The translations under genes and the position numbers were made by a program. A stretch of 29,597 nucleotides of DNA from CAWACC01 sp964390695 (GTDB lineage: Bacteria; Chlamydiota; Chlamydiia; Chlamydiales; Parachlamydiaceae). Shown one piece after another: positions 14,571 to 21,819 of the stretch. The notes under the pieces were generated by a model. That model ran no database searches. It saw only the letters and a list, made by a program, of their open reading frames with translations, and was not told the DNA's origin. Where the stretch lies: contig CAYMKI010000025.1 in the NCBI GenBank assembly GCA_964390695.1, positions 1 through 29,597 on the forward strand, read 5' to 3'. Positions within the stretch are counted from its first letter, which is position 1. Each line of letters begins with the position of its first letter.

Positions 14571-16214
14571 TTACGGTTCTTGAATCTCCATCAATAGGCG
14601 TGTTTTTTGTCGATCGGTCTCTGTCATTTTAGCCATCTCACGAAGAGTCATTCCGGGGGTCTGTGACAAATCCCTATAAATATTTATGTTAGACTCCAAG
14701 ATTCTTAATTTCTTTTGAATCGAGGTATCTGGTTTCTGATGCCCATTTTTCTTGGCTGCTAGTGGAATATGATGCCTTGATCCGGATGATTTTTGTGGTT
14801 TATACTCGTTCACACCCTTGAAGAATTTCATGACCATTTTATGTTGTTGAAGCAGTTGCTTTGAGGGTTCTTGCTGTTTTTCTAAGAGATTATTTATGTA
14901 GTTTAACATTCTTAGCTCATAGTTGTTACGAAGGGCTTTTAAGTATTCCTGGCAATCCTGGATATCGATCGCATTCAGCTTCTCCTGAGTTTGTTCCGTA
15001 AGAGGATTTTGCATGATTTGCATATCTTTCCATTGGTTTAAATTTCTGCGGATCAGCTTGGTATGATGGCTTGCTTTAAGATTTTTTTTAATCAGGCAAG
15101 CGCCACTATCGATCAGTTTCATATCTTTGAATTTGCCTTGTTCGTCTACGGAGACAAGGAAATTTTCATGGTGGCGATCTAACTGGTTGCAGATTAGATC
15201 GGTGAGTGCGGCATTTTGCGCTTGCTGTATACGCTTTTCATCCATTTTTTGAGGATCTCGTTTTGAACCAGGGGCAGACCAAAGATGCGGATGCGATTCT
15301 CTGGTGCTTTTCGCCATGTTCCCTTCGGCAAACAGCTGCATGGTATAATACTGACCTTGATATAAGATCATGCGTGTTTCAGGCACAGGCCCATCGGGGG
15401 GATCGTTGAGACCCATGACACATGCCAGGCCAAAAAAAGCTTCTTCGTTGATGCCTTTGAATTCGGGAGGGCCGATATAATTGGCGGGACGTTCTAGTTT
15501 TAAGGCGGCTTTGCCCCAGATCTCCAGTTGTCTGAGTATTCCCACTTTGGGTTGTATGGGCTTGATCACCGCTTGTTTAATACCGTTGATGATGACAAAT
15601 TGCGCTCCATTTACGCCAGCTCCGGCCGATTTGAAGGTGACGTTCTCCTTGTCTCTGCAATTGTTGTCACACATCATATCATAGATGGCTTTGAAGTGAT
15701 CGGAAGGATGAAGGGCCCGATGCATTCTCTCTGCAGCGGTCCGTGCTTGTGCAGTCTGCGGACTTTGCTGTTTTACGGCAGTAGAGGCTTCAAGCTGGCT
15801 AGCTTTATGGATTTCTGAGGACGAGGCTTGAGTGGGCTTTGCTTCAGAGAGCGAAACGCTGTCAGAGCGCGGGGTAGCACTTTTTGAAGAGCTGGCTTGT
15901 TTTAGTAATTTGGCGGCGGTATAGGTGTAATGTTCTGATTGATTGACATTCTTTTGGGGTATTGTAGGTGCATCGACTTCTTGCGATCTAACAGATGGGT
16001 TTTGTCTTTGAAAACTCATTTTATTAGTCATTGTCAATCGCTTTTTAAAGTAGACATACTGTTCTTTGGGTAGATGAGCCTCTTTTAAAGACTCGATTTT
16101 TTTTTCTATGTTATCACTCGGTTTTTCATGCCGATGCTGAGACAGGAACGGGTTAAAAGTATAGTGATGGACTATACGAGATCCACTGAGTTCTCCCGAT
16201 TTTTCAGCACTCAT
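14571..16214 (-). CDS. Putative secreted effector with PI3/4-kinase-like (actin-fragmin kinase-like) fold
   Basis: A 547-residue protein of unrecognised orthology. Residues 1-165 are low-complexity, rich in Ser/Gln/Ala/Lys (about 100-165), as in type III effector N-termini. The core (about 192-375) resembles the phosphatidylinositol 3/4-kinase fold. It has a Gly-rich strand followed by a lysine strand (SAGAGVNGAQFVIING then KQAVIKP, candidate ATP-binding lysine K218), EEAFFGLACVMGL, then the catalytic-loop-like ICNQLDRHHENFLV (D346, N351) and the metal-binding-type KLIDSGACL (D369, G371). The C-terminal third is helical and basic. A strong AAGGAGG precedes the ATG. The gene diverges from the pyr operon. 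Known intracellular bacteria use such kinases on host lipids or proteins. Kinase fold is moderately supported by motifs; substrate and secretion are inference. Confidence 0.55.
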   Translation of the reverse strand: MSAEKSGELSGSRIVHHYTFNPFLSQHRHEKPSDNIEKKIESLKEAHLPKEQYVYFKKRLTMTNKMSFQRQNPSVRSQEVDAPTIPQKNVNQSEHYTYTAAKLLKQASSSKSATPRSDSVSLSEAKPTQASSSEIHKASQLEASTAVKQQSPQTAQARTAAERMHRALHPSDHFKAIYDMMCDNNCRDKENVTFKSAGAGVNGAQFVIINGIKQAVIKPIQPKVGILRQLEIWGKAALKLERPANYIGPPEFKGINEEAFFGLACVMGLNDPPDGPVPETRMILYQGQYYTMQLFAEGNMAKSTRESHPHLWSAPGSKRDPQKMDEKRIQQAQNAALTDLICNQLDRHHENFLVSVDEQGKFKDMKLIDSGACLIKKNLKASHHTKLIRRNLNQWKDMQIMQNPLTEQTQEKLNAIDIQDCQEYLKALRNNYELRMLNYINNLLEKQQEPSKQLLQQHKMVMKFFKGVNEYKPQKSSGSRHHIPLAAKKNGHQKPDTSIQKKLRILESNINIYRDLSQTPGMTLREMAKMTETDRQKTRLLMEIQEP

Positions 16215-16503
16215 AAATACCTCCTTGTTTTATGAAGCAAGCGCCCATTCCTTTGGCGTGCAGATCCTACACCAATGCGTAGATAATCCAACATCTTGAA
16301 AATTCAAGTTGTTTAATTTGTATAATTTAACTCCCCTCCACCCTTATTTTGCTACATTATTTTTTTTAAATCCAATCTGGTATAAACAAGATTCGTGCCT
16401 GGGAACAAAATTTTGCTGTTTTTTACATTTAAAATAAAATTTATTGAAAAAAATACCGAATTTCATATGCTTCTCATGAGATATAACCTCAATCGGACAC
16501 AGC
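16215..16503. other. Divergent intergenic region, kinase-like gene / pyr operon
   Basis: 289 bp, very AT-rich. It should contain both promoters. Besides the candidate at 16444-16471 there is a short inverted repeat CTTGAAAATTCAAG and a TTGAAA...TATAAT pair with 19-bp spacing further upstream (about 16295-16325). No PyrR-type RNA leader or attenuator is recognised. Confidence 0.5.
16444..16481 (+). promoter_or_regulatory. Candidate pyr operon promoter with palindrome at the start site
   Basis: TTGAAA (16444-16449) and TATGCT (16466-16471) are 16 bp apart. A perfect 10-bp palindrome TCTCATGAGA (16472-16481) covers the expected start site and could be an operator. The leader to the pyrB ATG would be about 25 bases. 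Confidence 0.35.
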
Positions 16504-17421
16504 ATGAATCCATATTACCGTCGGCACATCGTCCATCTTAGGGAGTTTTCCCGAGAGGATATACTCTATTTGCTTCAAGTGGCTGCACAGATGAAATCCC
16601 AGCCGCAAATGAGTCCTCTTCAAGGTAAAATCCTAGCCAGCTGTTTTTTTGAGCCCTCTACCCGCACGCGCCTTTCCTTCGAATCCGCTATGCACCGCTT
16701 GGGCGGAGGCGTGATCGGTTTTTCGGAAAGCATAGCCACCTCGACCTCAAAAGGCGAATCGTTAAAAGATTCCATAAAAATCATCTCTCACTATGCCGAT
16801 GTGTTGGTCATCCGCCATCCCAATGAAGGCGCAGCACAGCTAGCGTCTGAAATATCGCCTATACCTGTCATCAATGCCGGCGATGGAGCCCATCAACACC
16901 CTTCTCAGACTTTTTTGGATTTGTTCACCATAATGGAAAGCCAGGGCAAGTTAGACCATCTGCATATCGCCATCGCCGGAGATTTGAAATACGGACGCAC
17001 CGTGCATTCCCTGGCGCAAGGTCTGATCCCCTTCAAGCCGCGCCTCTATCTCATCTCTCCCGCCGGCTTGGAAATGCCCAAGGAAGTATGTAATCAGCTT
17101 AAAGAAAGCGGCGTAAAATTTTCCTTCCATCAGGGATACGACGAAGTGCTGTCCAAACTCGATATACTGTATATGACCCGCATCCAGGAAGAGCGATTTC
17201 CTCATAAATTGGAATATGAACTGGTGAAAAATACCTATACCCTTAAATCAGAACACCTAAAAGCAGTGAAACCTAACCTTAAAATCATGCATCCCTTGCC
17301 CAGGAATAACGAGATTGAAGCTGCGGTAGATAATACCCCGTATGCCTATTATTTCCAGCAGGCGCAAAATGGCCTGGTGGTGAGACAAGCCTTGCTGAGT
17401 TTATTATTAAGACAACCCTAG
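16504..17421 (+). CDS. pyrB: Aspartate carbamoyltransferase, catalytic chain
   Basis: A 305-residue ATCase catalytic chain, near the 310 of E. coli PyrB. It condenses carbamoyl phosphate and aspartate, the first committed step of pyrimidine synthesis. The phosphate-binding loop FFEPSTRTRLSFE (S52-R56), the 80s loop TSTSKGES (S80, K83), HQHPSQTFLDL (H132-Q135), and the late MHPLPR loop are all present, with positions nearly identical to E. coli. The next gene encodes the regulatory chain, so a dodecameric class-B holoenzyme with nucleotide feedback is expected. It is first in a pyrBICDEF operon behind a divergent promoter region; the ATG has only a weak Shine-Dalgarno. Confidence 0.95.
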   Translation: MNPYYRRHIVHLREFSREDILYLLQVAAQMKSQPQMSPLQGKILASCFFEPSTRTRLSFESAMHRLGGGVIGFSESIATSTSKGESLKDSIKIISHYADVLVIRHPNEGAAQLASEISPIPVINAGDGAHQHPSQTFLDLFTIMESQGKLDHLHIAIAGDLKYGRTVHSLAQGLIPFKPRLYLISPAGLEMPKEVCNQLKESGVKFSFHQGYDEVLSKLDILYMTRIQEERFPHKLEYELVKNTYTLKSEHLKAVKPNLKIMHPLPRNNEIEAAVDNTPYAYYFQQAQNGLVVRQALLSLLLRQP

Positions 17422-17431
17422 ATAGAGACTT

Positions 17432-17902
17432 ATGATCACAGATACCCCAAAAAAAACCATGCCTGTGGCCGCTATATGCAACGGCACGGTGATAGACCAT
17501 ATTGCTGCAGGCCAGGCTTTAAAGATCGTACATCTCCTCAAGCTGACAGAACAACAAAAATTGGTGACCCTAGGCTTAAACCTCCCCAGCAACACCCTGG
17601 TTTACAAAGACTTGATTAAAGTGGACGATAGGGTCATTACCGCTGAAGAAGCCGACCAAATCGCCATTTTTGCACCGCAAGCGACCCTCAATATCATCGA
17701 AAACTATGCTGTGGTGACCAAGTTTAAAGTGCAACTCCCGGAATGGATCCGAGGGATCTTCTCCTGTCTAAACCCCAAATGCATCTGCAATCAAGAGAAG
17801 ATCGCCACAGCTTTTAATATCTCGCGGCGTCAGCACTTCATTTTTTTGCAGTGTAAATACTGCTCAAAATCGTTCTCGCAGCATGAAATCCTGAATTTTT
17901 AA
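17432..17902 (+). CDS. pyrI: Aspartate carbamoyltransferase, regulatory chain
   Basis: A 156-residue PyrI, close to the 153 of E. coli. The N-terminal allosteric domain binds CTP/ATP. The C-terminal zinc domain contacts the catalytic chain; its four ligands are visible as C112-x4-C117 and C141-x2-C144, matching E. coli C109/C114/C138/C141. An additional cysteine (C119) is present. It lies 10 bp after pyrB, consistent with stoichiometric coexpression. Presence of a regulatory chain implies end-product control of the pathway, notable if the organism is an intracellular bacterium with access to host nucleotides. Confidence 0.95.
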   Translation: MITDTPKKTMPVAAICNGTVIDHIAAGQALKIVHLLKLTEQQKLVTLGLNLPSNTLVYKDLIKVDDRVITAEEADQIAIFAPQATLNIIENYAVVTKFKVQLPEWIRGIFSCLNPKCICNQEKIATAFNISRRQHFIFLQCKYCSKSFSQHEILNF

Positions 17903-17914
17903 GAGGCTATAGTC

Positions 17915-19147
17915 ATGATAAAGATCCACAGAGTCAAAACCCTTGAAGGACTGCAAGTCGACGTCTCCCTGCCCAGCGAGATCACCCAGGAAATTGACGC
18001 CAAGGGTCAGTTGACCCTGTTTCCGGCCTTGATCGATCCGCATGTGCACTTCCGAACTCCCGGCACCGACGCCGAATCTCTAAAGGAAGACTGGATAAGC
18101 GGCGCCAAAGCTGCGATAGCCGGAGGGGTCACCACGGTCTTTGACATGCCCAATAATACCCCTGCCTGTTTTGACAAGAAGAGGCTGCAGGAAAAAAAGG
18201 AGCTCATCGAAGCCCAACTGAAAGAAGCGGACATTCCCCTGCGCTACCATCTCTACCTGGGGGCAGATGAACGGCATGTGGATGAAATCGGCCGCGTCTC
18301 CAAAGATATCATCGGAGTCAAAGTCTTCATGGGCTCCTCCACGGGGAATCTGCTCATGGCAAATGAAGCGGCCTTGGATAGAGTCTTTCAACTAGCCGCC
18401 CAGGAGAACCTGATCGTGTCCGTCCACGCCGAAGACGAGGAGATCATCGCCCAAAACAAACAGAAATACGTCTCCTCTACCGATCCGGCTGTGCATTCTA
18501 AAATTCGCGACCGCCACGCGGCAATTGCTGCTGTGCAAAAAGCCCTAAAACTTGCCCAAAAATACGGCACGCGCCTTGTGATTCTGCATACCAGCACACG
18601 TGAAGAGCTGGAGTTGATCCGCGAAGCCAAAAGAAAAGAGGTCTTGGTCTACTGCGAGGTGACCCCGCACCATCTGTTTTTGGAGGAAAGCGCCTATGCC
18701 CGATGGGGAACGAAAGTGCAGATGAATCCCCCCTTGCGCACGGCCGACGACCAAAAAGCATTGTGGGAAGGCATCTATGATGAAACTGTGGACATGATAG
18801 GCTCCGACCATGCCCCTCATACCCTCGAGGAAAAAAGCCTCCCTTATGGACAGGCGCCCTCCGGAGTACCCGGAATAGAAACCATGCTTCCTCTATTGCT
18901 CACAGCCTATCATGAGAAGAAAATCACCTTGGAGCGCATCGTGGCTTTGACCCACAGGAATATCATCAACATCTTTGAACTCAAGCCATTTCAAGATGTG
19001 GTTCTCGTGGATATGGAAAAAACCCAAACCGTGGTCAACAGCCGATTGAAGACAAAATGCGGCTGGTCCCCCTATGAAGGCCGGGAACTGAAAGGATGGC
19101 CCATCTATACCATTATAAAAGGAAGAGTCTTCCATGTTGGAACCTAA
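17915..19147 (+). CDS. pyrC: Dihydroorotase (class I-like)
   Basis: A 410-residue amidohydrolase that cyclises carbamoyl aspartate to dihydroorotate. The metal-binding residues are visible: HxH in LIDPHVHFRTPG (H43, H45), a candidate carboxylated lysine in GVKVFMGSSTG (K136), H171 in VSVHAED, H225 in ILHTST and D298 in GSDHAPH. The length and the motifs DPHVHFRTPG and SDHAPH place it with the longer dihydroorotases (class I-like, about 420-450 residues) rather than the 348-residue E. coli class II enzyme. AGAGG lies upstream of the ATG. Its end overlaps pyrD by 14 bases. Hydantoinase or allantoinase are related families but the operon decides the role. Confidence 0.93.
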   Translation: MIKIHRVKTLEGLQVDVSLPSEITQEIDAKGQLTLFPALIDPHVHFRTPGTDAESLKEDWISGAKAAIAGGVTTVFDMPNNTPACFDKKRLQEKKELIEAQLKEADIPLRYHLYLGADERHVDEIGRVSKDIIGVKVFMGSSTGNLLMANEAALDRVFQLAAQENLIVSVHAEDEEIIAQNKQKYVSSTDPAVHSKIRDRHAAIAAVQKALKLAQKYGTRLVILHTSTREELELIREAKRKEVLVYCEVTPHHLFLEESAYARWGTKVQMNPPLRTADDQKALWEGIYDETVDMIGSDHAPHTLEEKSLPYGQAPSGVPGIETMLPLLLTAYHEKKITLERIVALTHRNIINIFELKPFQDVVLVDMEKTQTVVNSRLKTKCGWSPYEGRELKGWPIYTIIKGRVFHVGT

Positions 19148-20288
19148 ACATCGTCAGATAGAGCCTCTGGATCTCCCCTCATGGAATCCAGCTGAGCCTT
19201 TCATCTATAATATCTCTAAAAGCTACCTGCAAAATGCCGAGGAGGGACCCTATTTCAGCGGAAAGCTGCCCGAATTGCCCCCTATCCCCAAAGAACACTG
19301 GACGGACTTCCTGGGTTTTAAAGTCGCCTCTCCCATCGGCATCCCTGCCGGTCCGCTGTTGAATGCCAAGTGGATCGAATTTGCCTCTGCCTTCGGGTAC
19401 GATATCCTATGCTATAAAACCATCCGCAGCTTTGAATTTCCCGGCCATGCCCTGCCCAATGTGATCTATGTCGAAACTCCCGGACAGCTAAACCCGCAAA
19501 ACCTCCCGGCTCAGCTTATCCAAAGGCAGGATATGCCCTTGGATCTGGATGCCTTGGCTATCACCAACTCCTTTGGCATGCCTTCCAGATCTCCAGACTA
19601 TTTGCTGCAGGATATTCCTCTCGCCCAGTCCAAGCTCAAAGACGGCCAAATTATGATCGTCTCCATAGTGGGCACCCCTCCCTGTGCGCAACAACCCGAA
19701 CCTTTGATTGACAACTTTTTAGAGACAGCCTGCCTCGCCAAAGCCGGCGGCGCCAAAATCCTGGAAGCTAATTTATCCTGTCCCAATGTCTCCGGTGGCG
19801 AAGGATGCCTCTATTATCAACCCGACGCCGTCTATGCCATCACGAAAAAACTCAAGCAGGTGATCAAAAGCATACCTTTGATCCTAAAGGTTGGCCTGTT
19901 CCCGAACATCGAATGCATGGAGCAAACCCTGCTGGCAGCCGCCAGAGGCGGAGCTCAAGCCATCAGCGGGATCAACACCCTCAGCATGAAAGTCGTCGAT
20001 ACCCAAGGGAAACCCGCCCTTGGTCCGCAGCGTTTGACCAGCGGCATCTGCGGCAGCCCCATCCGGCAGGCGGCGGTGGAGTTTGTCCAGCAAGCCCGTA
20101 ACATCATCGACAAGCATCGTTTGGACCTTACTCTCATCGGAACAGGGGGCATTATGCAGCCGCAACATTTTGACGAATTTTTCCATGCCGGAGCCAAAGT
20201 CGCCATGACCGCCACTGGCATGATGTGGGATCCCTATCTAGCTTTGAGGTATAAGCAATGGAAAACAGTGAGATCATTAAACAGCTGA
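19134..20288 (+). CDS. pyrD: Dihydroorotate dehydrogenase, class 1-like (catalytic Cys)
   Basis: A 384-residue FMN TIM-barrel enzyme oxidising dihydroorotate to orotate. The loop motif EANLSCPN contains cysteine C216 as active-site base, the mark of class 1 (cytosolic) enzymes; membrane class 2 has serine there. Other FMN/substrate blocks are SPIGIPAGPLLNAKW (67-81), NSFGMP (145-150), ILKVG (250-254), GINTLS (279-284) and IGTGGI (335-340). It is about 70 residues longer than typical class 1 PyrD, mostly at the N-terminus, without a transmembrane helix. No pyrK (NAD-linked partner of class 1B) is nearby, so the electron acceptor is unclear. It overlaps pyrC by 14 bases and pyrE by 31. Confidence 0.9.
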   Translation: MLEPKHRQIEPLDLPSWNPAEPFIYNISKSYLQNAEEGPYFSGKLPELPPIPKEHWTDFLGFKVASPIGIPAGPLLNAKWIEFASAFGYDILCYKTIRSFEFPGHALPNVIYVETPGQLNPQNLPAQLIQRQDMPLDLDALAITNSFGMPSRSPDYLLQDIPLAQSKLKDGQIMIVSIVGTPPCAQQPEPLIDNFLETACLAKAGGAKILEANLSCPNVSGGEGCLYYQPDAVYAITKKLKQVIKSIPLILKVGLFPNIECMEQTLLAAARGGAQAISGINTLSMKVVDTQGKPALGPQRLTSGICGSPIRQAAVEFVQQARNIIDKHRLDLTLIGTGGIMQPQHFDEFFHAGAKVAMTATGMMWDPYLALRYKQWKTVRSLNS

Positions 20289-20860
20289 TGCAGATCGGCT
20301 CCTTGCGTTTTGGTTCTTTTACGCTCAAAAGCGGCATGCAGTCGCCTATTTACATCGACTTGAGGCTGATCATCTCCTATCCGGCCCTGCTGAAAACGCT
20401 GACAGCAGCTCTATGGAAGAAGGTGCAAACGCTGGAGTTCGACCTGATTTGCGGGGTGCCCTATACCGCACTGCCCTTGACCACAGCGCTATCTCTAGCC
20501 TACGACATCCCCATGGTGATGAGAAGGAAAGAGATCAAAGACTATGGCACAAAAAAAGCCATAGAGGGGGTCTACCAAAGCGGACAGAAGTGTCTAGTGA
20601 TCGAGGACTTGATCACCAGCGGTGCCAGCATCTTTGAAACCTTGGAGCCGCTCGAAGCTGAAGGTCTGCAGATCAGCGATGTGGTGGTGTTGATAGACCG
20701 CGAGCAAGGCGGCAGAAAGCGCTTAGCGGACCAAGGGTATAGGCTGCATGCCGTTTTCACCCTGAGCGAAGTGCTAGATCGTTTGCTGCAGGAAAAACAG
20801 CTGGATGCCGAATTAGCCGGCTCCATTCAAAAATTCATACAAGAGAACCAGGTGCTCTAA
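20258..20860 (+). CDS. pyrE: Orotate phosphoribosyltransferase, eukaryotic UMP-synthase type
   Basis: A 200-residue OPRT that makes OMP from orotate and PRPP. The PRPP-binding motif LVIEDLITSGAS (113-124) and the catalytic-loop RRKEIKDYGTKKAIEG (89-104) are present. Segments such as KSGMQSPIYIDLR, CGVPYTALPL, KDYGTK, LIDREQGG and IQKFIQEN closely follow the N-terminal domain of animal UMP synthase from memory, more so than typical bacterial PyrE. It starts 31 bases inside pyrD. It ends with TAA directly followed by the pyrF ATG in the same frame, so a single stop separates the two domains in the order found in bifunctional eukaryotic UMP synthase. Confidence 0.94.
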   Translation: MENSEIIKQLMQIGSLRFGSFTLKSGMQSPIYIDLRLIISYPALLKTLTAALWKKVQTLEFDLICGVPYTALPLTTALSLAYDIPMVMRRKEIKDYGTKKAIEGVYQSGQKCLVIEDLITSGASIFETLEPLEAEGLQISDVVVLIDREQGGRKRLADQGYRLHAVFTLSEVLDRLLQEKQLDAELAGSIQKFIQENQVL

Positions 20861-21640
20861 ATGCTGAAGATACCCCTACCCTCCTATGCAGAAAGAAGCC
20901 GGCAGTGTACGCATCCTATGGCTAAAAAGCTACTGCAGCTGATGCAGGCTAAATCCTCCAATCTAGCTTTGGCCGCCGATGTTACCACCATGAAGGAGCT
21001 ATTACATCTCGCCGACACACTTGGACCTCACCTCTGTGTATTGAAGATACATGTCGATATCCTCTCCGACTTTTCCCTAGCTGGCATGCAGCAGTTAGAG
21101 CAGCTGACCGAAAAGCACGGGGTTTTGTTGTTCGAAGACCGAAAATTCGCCGACATCGGAAATACCGTCAAGCACCAATACGCAGGCGGCATGTATCGGA
21201 TCGCCTCTTGGGCGCACCTCGTCAACGCCCATATCTTGCCGGGACCGGGCATCCTGGAAGGATTAAAATCCGTCGGCACCCCTCTCGGAAGAGGCTTGCT
21301 GCTGCTGGCTGAAATGAGCTCGCAAGGCTCGCTAGCATGCGGAGAATACACGCAAGCTGCCATACGTCTGGCGCAGGAGCATGCCGATTTTGTCATGGGA
21401 TTTATCTGCCAGCAGCGTCTGGTAGAAGACCCCCGTTTTATCCACTTTACCCCTGGAATAAATCTAGTGAAAACCGGAGACCGGCTAGGCCAGCACTACA
21501 CCAGCCCGGAAGAAGCCATCTTGACCAAAGGCACGGACGTGATCATTGTCGGCCGCGGCATCCTAGAGGCTGATAATCCTCTTGAAGAAGCCCAAAAATA
21601 CCAAAAGATAGGCTGGCAAGCCTATCTTCAGCGCACATAG
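20861..21640 (+). CDS. pyrF: Orotidine 5'-phosphate decarboxylase, eukaryotic UMP-synthase/Ura3 type
   Basis: A 259-residue OMP decarboxylase forming UMP. It carries the full eukaryotic signature: LKIHVDIL (K62, D66), LLFEDRKFADIGNTVK (D93, K95, D98, aligning with yeast Ura3 D91/K93/D96), ASWAHLVNAH, GLLLLAEMSSQGSL, FTPGI and DVIIVGRGI. Typical bacterial PyrF proteins lack the EDRKFADIGNT form and are about 230-245 residues. The N-terminus (LPSYAERSRQCTHPMAKKLL) resembles the linker-to-ODC region of fused UMP synthases and the Ura3 N-terminus (TYKERAATHPSPVAAKL). A Shine-Dalgarno-like AGGTG (20850-20854) lies six bases before the ATG, inside the pyrE end. Last gene of the operon. Confidence 0.95.
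   Translation: MLKIPLPSYAERSRQCTHPMAKKLLQLMQAKSSNLALAADVTTMKELLHLADTLGPHLCVLKIHVDILSDFSLAGMQQLEQLTEKHGVLLFEDRKFADIGNTVKHQYAGGMYRIASWAHLVNAHILPGPGILEGLKSVGTPLGRGLLLLAEMSSQGSLACGEYTQAAIRLAQEHADFVMGFICQQRLVEDPRFIHFTPGINLVKTGDRLGQHYTSPEEAILTKGTDVIIVGRGILEADNPLEEAQKYQKIGWQAYLQRT
21607..21626. repeat. Perfect hairpin inside the pyrF 3' end
   Basis: GATAGGCT-GGCA-AGCCTATC, an 8-bp stem with a 4-base loop within the last codons of pyrF. It is close to the terminator-like hairpin and may contribute to 3' end formation or stability. Confidence 0.5.
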
Positions 21641-21641
21641 A

Positions 21642-21664
21642 AGGAGGGGCACAAGGCCCCTCCT
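21642..21664 (+). terminator. Terminator-like hairpin after pyrF
   Basis: AGGAGGGGC (21642-21650), loop ACAAG, GCCCCTCCT (21656-21664): nine perfect, mostly G:C pairs one base after the pyrF stop. It lacks a T-run on either side, so it is an atypical intrinsic terminator. It lies between the convergent pyrF and giant-protein genes. Confidence 0.6.
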
Positions 21665-21687
21665 CACATTATCCACAAACCACGGAC

Positions 21688-21819
21688 TTAAGGATTGGAG
21701 AAGTAGAAGTCTAATCCAATCACGTTATCCAACTCACTCAGCAATGGAGACTGAGTCATAGATGCCAGCACTGAGCCGGATCCATTTGTCAGAGACAAAG
21801 TGCCCAGTGTATCATTTTG
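21688..21819 (-). pseudogene. In-frame coding-like extension beyond the giant protein's TAA
   Basis: After the TAA at 21822-21820 the same frame stays open for 43 codons and then ends with TAA at 21688. The extension reads as protein of similar composition (QNDTLGTLSLTNGSG then LLSELDNVIGLDFYFSNP). It may be the true C-terminus cut off by a nonsense mutation or base error, or chance open sequence. It has no start codon near its beginning. Confidence 0.4.

Noticed and set aside
19134..20288. pyrD as membrane class 2 enzyme
   Set aside because: The active-site base is cysteine (NLSCPN), not serine, and there is no N-terminal membrane helix.
20258..21640. Eukaryotic contamination as explanation for UMPS-like pyrE/pyrF
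   Set aside because: The genes overlap or abut bacterial pyrD and sit in a gapless stretch of a bacterial-style operon without introns.
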